From NCBI GenBank assembly GCA_964613215.1, contig CAZTHK010000033.1:1-24901 (forward strand): a stretch of DNA of 24,901 nt, given 5' to 3'. Shown here piece by piece: positions 22,267 to 24,901 of this stretch. A program made the position numbers and the translations under genes. This DNA is from CAZTHK01 sp964613215 (GTDB lineage: Bacteria; Krumholzibacteriota; Krumholzibacteriia; Krumholzibacteriales; CAZTHK01). The notes under the pieces are model-generated. The model was not told the origin of the DNA. It worked only from the letters and a program-made list of their open reading frames with translations, and searched no databases. How positions within the stretch are numbered: the stretch's first letter is position 1; each line of letters opens with the position of its first letter.

Positions 22267-23250
22267 ATGAATGTAGTATTCGGTAGACTAAAAAGTGCCT
22301 CAGTGGCGGGAATAATAGCAATTGCCGGTATATTAATCCTTGCCGGAGCATGTTCCCGGGAGAGGGAGGATACAGGGGAGGGAGGCAACAGAGAAATTTC
22401 CATAATCTACTCCAGTGACCTGCTGGGCAGGATAAGATCATGCGGTTGCGCCGCGGATGATATGGGAGGGGTGGGAAGAATGGCTACATTCATCCAGGAG
22501 GCCGGAGCAGGTAATCCCAACCTTCTGGTACTTGATGCCGGAGATAATTTCACCCTGGACCTATCATTCAGCAGGAAGGAAGCCAGGCTGGCAATGGAAG
22601 CCTTCGATATAGCTGGTGTGGATGTAATTACCCCTGGTGAGCTGGATTTTGTATTCGGGTTGCCCTTTCTGTTGGAGATGTTTTCAGAGAAGGAGTTTGG
22701 TGTAGTTTCCGCCAACATAGTAGATCCCGCTACCAATGAACCAATTTTTGGTTCGTCCTACAGGGTTATCTCCATGCCTAACGGCCTGAAGGTGGGAGTA
22801 ACAGGAGTTCTTGATGAAGAGGTGGAGTTTCCGGGATATGTGGACAGATCCAATTTTTCTGTTCTCCCTGCACAACCGAGCCTGATCAGTATTATTCCGG
22901 AGATGAAGAAGAGGGCAGATTTCCTCATCCTGCTGAGCCATACAGGACTGGAGGGCAGCAAGGAGCTGGTTAGGAACATAGGAGATTTCGATCTGGTCAT
23001 AGCGGGTCACAATAAACCACTGGCCAAGGATGCGATTAAAGTGGGGGATACCATGATACTGGCCACCGGGGGACAGGGGCAATATATCGGGCAGGTCGAT
23101 ATCGAGATAACTCCGGGCGGGAAGATCGGAAGCTCCAGAATGAAACTGGTCGGTCTGGTGGATGAGATAGCATTACATCCGGAGGTGAAAAGGCTGTTCA
23201 GGAAGTACGGGCTGGCCTTCAGTGATAAGGAAAAGGAAGGAAAGATCTGA
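22267..23250 (+). CDS. Lipoprotein of the 5'-nucleotidase/metallophosphatase superfamily with altered metal sites
   Basis: Envelope lipoprotein of 327 residues: lipobox LILAGAC (C29), then a calcineurin-like phosphoesterase fold as in the N-terminal half of UshA-type 5'-nucleotidases. The order of blocks matches: YSSDLLGRI (D51), VLDAGDNF (D93), TPGELDF (124-128), LLSHTGLEG (H225), VIAGHNK (H248). The usual DxH of block 1 is DLL, and the GNHE of block 3 is GELD, so two normal metal or catalytic positions are missing. A CGC motif (C59/C61) follows block 1, a feature I associate with a lipoprotein subgroup of this superfamily. The nucleotide-binding C-terminal domain is absent. AAAGGAG precedes the ATG. 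Hydrolysis of phosphate esters may be reduced or lost. Confidence 0.82.
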   Translation: MNVVFGRLKSASVAGIIAIAGILILAGACSREREDTGEGGNREISIIYSSDLLGRIRSCGCAADDMGGVGRMATFIQEAGAGNPNLLVLDAGDNFTLDLSFSRKEARLAMEAFDIAGVDVITPGELDFVFGLPFLLEMFSEKEFGVVSANIVDPATNEPIFGSSYRVISMPNGLKVGVTGVLDEEVEFPGYVDRSNFSVLPAQPSLISIIPEMKKRADFLILLSHTGLEGSKELVRNIGDFDLVIAGHNKPLAKDAIKVGDTMILATGGQGQYIGQVDIEITPGGKIGSSRMKLVGLVDEIALHPEVKRLFRKYGLAFSDKEKEGKI

Positions 23251-23310
23251 CAGTCTGATGTGATGGTCATCAAGATGGTTTTTATAATTAGTCTTGAAAA
23301 CAATTTATAG

Positions 23311-23359
23311 TTGACAACGGCGCATAACCCTATTAATTTTTAACGGTAAATGTACCGTT
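23311..23359 (+). promoter_or_regulatory. Promoter-like region with a 7-bp palindrome, upstream of a lipoprotein gene
   Basis: TTGACA (23311-23316) is followed by weak -10 candidates (TATTAA at 23331 or TAATTT at 23334). Just after comes a perfect dyad AACGGTA-AATG-TACCGTT (23342-23348/23353-23359), followed by TTTT. The dyad would overlap the start site, so it could be a repressor operator, or a short hairpin with a U-tract acting as an attenuator. Confidence 0.4.
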
Positions 23360-23417
23360 TTTAGCTCCGGGTCGAGTTTAAATACAGGATATTAACTATA
23401 TGAAAAGGAGTGAATTT

Positions 23418-24209
23418 ATGCCTAAGTACTTTAGTCTTATGCTGGGCTTGGCATTACTGGCCGGAGTAATAGCCGGATGTGGTGGCGGAATCGAAGAAAC
23501 CTATATGGATGCGACCCTCAGGGAAGCAACCAGGGGAGAACTTATCAGCCCCGGTTTCAAGTTTGCTTTCAGAAATCCTGAGATCGTGTCGGCTGCAGGC
23601 AACCTGGCACTGGCTCGTGAAGATAATCTTATCGAAATTTTCAAGGGCGAGAATCTGGCGGATAAGCTCGATCAGGTAAGCGGCAGAAACTATGTGGTTG
23701 GTGCCAGAAAACTGTTCAGCCCGTTCATTCACTTTACCGTTGATTTCCTGGCTGCCGGGGCCGACACAGTCAAGGTGGGCGAACCAATGGCTGCCGGTCT
23801 TCCAAATCTTTTCGTTGCCAATGAGTATACTGCTGACGAGTATGAGGAAATAGATCTGGAAGAATTGAACTATAGTACCCGGACACTGAAGGAGATATTC
23901 AATATCAAGTTCATGATAGATCAGGCCAGACTGTACCGTGAAGAGGTAGAGATGCCCGATGGCGGGACCAGCAATGAGTACGTGCTGGAGCTTGAGAATG
24001 TAAGATTTATCATCGATGATCCCTCACCAGGCATGGACCTCTTCCTGAAGGCGCTGGTTAAGGAAGGGCTTTACTTCCGGGGCGGTGTTGCATACGGTGA
24101 CAGGGGGGATATTCCCTCACGCAGATACCGCAGGAGCACCAAGATCGGTGGTATGGTAAAACTGGGATTCCTCAGGTATGGTAACAGGGTTGCGGTGGTT
24201 GCTGAATAA
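23418..24209 (+). CDS. Lipoprotein of unknown function
   Basis: Not recognised. Starting at the ATG at 23418 gives 263 residues with signal MPKYFSLMLGLALLAGVIAGC (lipid Cys C21) and a glycine linker. This start has AAAGGAG 7 bases upstream, while the in-frame ATG at 23400 has no good site and would itself contain it. The mature part is acidic and mixed alpha/beta, with segments such as LFSPFIHFTVDFLAAGADTV, EYVLELENVRFIIDDPSPG and a C-terminal repeated-strand look (KIGGMVKLGFLRYGNRVAVVAE). No catalytic motif is visible. A clean terminator follows, so it is probably expressed alone from its own promoter and may be an abundant envelope protein. Confidence 0.8.
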   Translation: MPKYFSLMLGLALLAGVIAGCGGGIEETYMDATLREATRGELISPGFKFAFRNPEIVSAAGNLALAREDNLIEIFKGENLADKLDQVSGRNYVVGARKLFSPFIHFTVDFLAAGADTVKVGEPMAAGLPNLFVANEYTADEYEEIDLEELNYSTRTLKEIFNIKFMIDQARLYREEVEMPDGGTSNEYVLELENVRFIIDDPSPGMDLFLKALVKEGLYFRGGVAYGDRGDIPSRRYRRSTKIGGMVKLGFLRYGNRVAVVAE

Positions 24210-24234
24210 ACTGAAAGAAATATTTTCACCGGTA

Positions 24235-24269
24235 GATGCGGTTCCAGCGATGGAACCGCATCTTTTTTT
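24235..24269 (+). terminator. Strong rho-independent terminator
   Basis: GATGCGGTTCCA (24235-24246) and TGGAACCGCATC (24251-24262) form a perfect 12-bp stem closed by a GCGA tetraloop and followed by seven T. It lies 25 bp after the lipoprotein stop. Confidence 0.95.
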
Positions 24270-24507
24270 CTGCCTCAGTTCCCTTTGCCTGATTTGGATC
24301 GTCAGTTGTAGAAATTTTCCTAATATCATTGTTTGTGAAAATAATTATTTTCTTGCATTTTCAAGATCCTTTTTTAAAATTATACCGGTTATGCAGGACA
24401 ACGGTGGATAGAACTCTTCTGTTTTTTATAGAAATCTGTGGTTGACCGTGGCAGGAACGATTATCTGTAAGGTAACTGTCAGCGGCGGATAACATATTTA
24501 TTTTATT

Positions 24508-24780
24508 ATGATAGGCTGGATTGTTTACTTTGCGGCAATTTCTTTTATCCTGATAGATGGTCTGATACGCAAAGCAAGACTGATTGTCTGGATACCACTT
24601 TCCTTGGTGTTCAGCTATTTTATCCTGCCGGTATATTATGCCAGAAGGCCGCTGAAGGCGGGGGAGAAGAGGATTGGAGGCACCCCCCTATCTGATACTC
24701 AGAAACTACTTGATATTAATAACTGTACACTATTTGATAATACTGGGGGCAGGCAAACTGGAGATAAGATTCTTGCTTGA
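24508..24780 (+). CDS. Small two-helix membrane protein, hypothetical
   Basis: The 90-residue frame encodes two membrane helices (about 3-19 and 25-44) followed by VYYARRPLKAGEKRIGG. That RPLKxGE-type motif after the second helix is one I associate with small uncharacterised bacterial membrane proteins. The last 30 residues are polar and less typical, so the C-terminus may be divergent. There is no clear ribosome binding site before the ATG, and a real promoter is not evident in 24270-24507, an AT-rich stretch with nothing else visible. Function is unknown. Confidence 0.5.
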   Translation: MIGWIVYFAAISFILIDGLIRKARLIVWIPLSLVFSYFILPVYYARRPLKAGEKRIGGTPLSDTQKLLDINNCTLFDNTGGRQTGDKILA

Positions 24781-24868
24781 AGGAGGCAATCATCCCCGGA
24801 ATTTCATTCTGACCTTACAGCAGAACATTAATTATCTTAACGCTTATTTATAAATCTTTGCCAGAAAA

Positions 24869-24890
24869 CCCCATGCTTTTAAGCATGGGG
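24869..24890. repeat. Perfect hairpin resembling an IS200/IS605 transposon end
   Basis: CCCCATGC...GCATGGGG with a short T/A loop forms a 22-base perfect palindrome near the window edge, followed by ATGAATGGCAT. Sub-terminal hairpins of this size and loop type are recognised by the Y1 (HUH) transposase of IS200/IS605 elements; the IS608 end hairpin as I recall it has the same CCCC...CTTTT...GGGG plan. No tnpA or tnpB lies within the window, so the element would have to continue past 24901 or be a solo end. Confidence 0.4.
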
Positions 24891-24901
24891 ATGAATGGCA
24901 T

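Noticed and set aside
23400..23417. Alternative first ATG for the lipoprotein at 23400
   Set aside because: The AAAGGAG site for the ATG at 23418 lies inside this stretch, and the later start gives a cleaner lipoprotein signal.
24781..24868. Possible start of a gene after AGGAGG-like sequence near 24780
   Set aside because: No ATG, GTG or TTG at suitable spacing opens a sustained frame, and the stretch is AT-rich and non-coding in appearance.

Overview
This looks like chromosomal DNA from an uncultured, Gram-negative (two-membrane), probably anaerobic bacterium of the FCB group or a neighbouring candidate phylum (Krumholzibacteriota, Eisenbacteria, Zixibacteria or Latescibacterota type). That placement is inference. 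It rests on a giant secreted C25 protease with FG-GAP repeats and an NPFNPST-type C-terminal sorting domain, an outer-membrane beta-barrel, several lipoproteins, sigma-54 regulation and an Etf/FadF-type respiratory module. No rRNA, tRNA, CRISPR array, phage gene or complete insertion sequence was found.

Layout. (1) 29-2948, minus strand: a polysaccharide or lipid glycosylation cluster of two GT4 glycosyltransferases and a SAM-dependent methyltransferase. (2) 2949-4027: about 1.1 kb with no convincing gene. It holds a 149-bp inverted-repeat element, a duplicated motif of about 36 bp and a sigma-70-like promoter. (3) 4028-9010, plus: a 1660-residue secreted gingipain-like protease, closed by a strong terminator. 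(4) 9370-14521, plus: acyl-CoA dehydrogenase, etfB, etfA and a membrane Fe-S Etf:quinone oxidoreductase, a complete path from acyl-CoA oxidation to the quinone pool. A small ferredoxin converges on it from the minus strand across a shared hairpin. (5) 14937-21926, minus: an outer-membrane barrel protein, a periplasmic helical-repeat protein, then a TPR lipoprotein / histidine kinase / NtrC-type regulator operon. (6) 22267-24780, plus: a lipoprotein of the 5'-nucleotidase/metallophosphatase superfamily with altered metal sites, an unrecognised lipoprotein and a small two-helix membrane protein. The window ends in a hairpin resembling IS200/IS605 transposon ends.

The best candidate for an undescribed system is in region 5. 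The helical-repeat protein has a near-consensus sigma-54 (-24/-12) promoter, TGGCACGCAGCTTGC. About 85 bp further upstream lie two dyads with one 23 bp apart from the other (TGTACCCGCTGGTACA and TGCTCCTTTCGGTACA), at enhancer distance. The adjacent regulator is a sigma-54 activator with an intact GAFTGA loop. Together with the co-transcribed TPR lipoprotein and membrane kinase this reads as a self-contained envelope-sensing circuit. Its likely output is a periplasmic protein made of five degenerate repeats of about 80 residues that I cannot assign to a known family.
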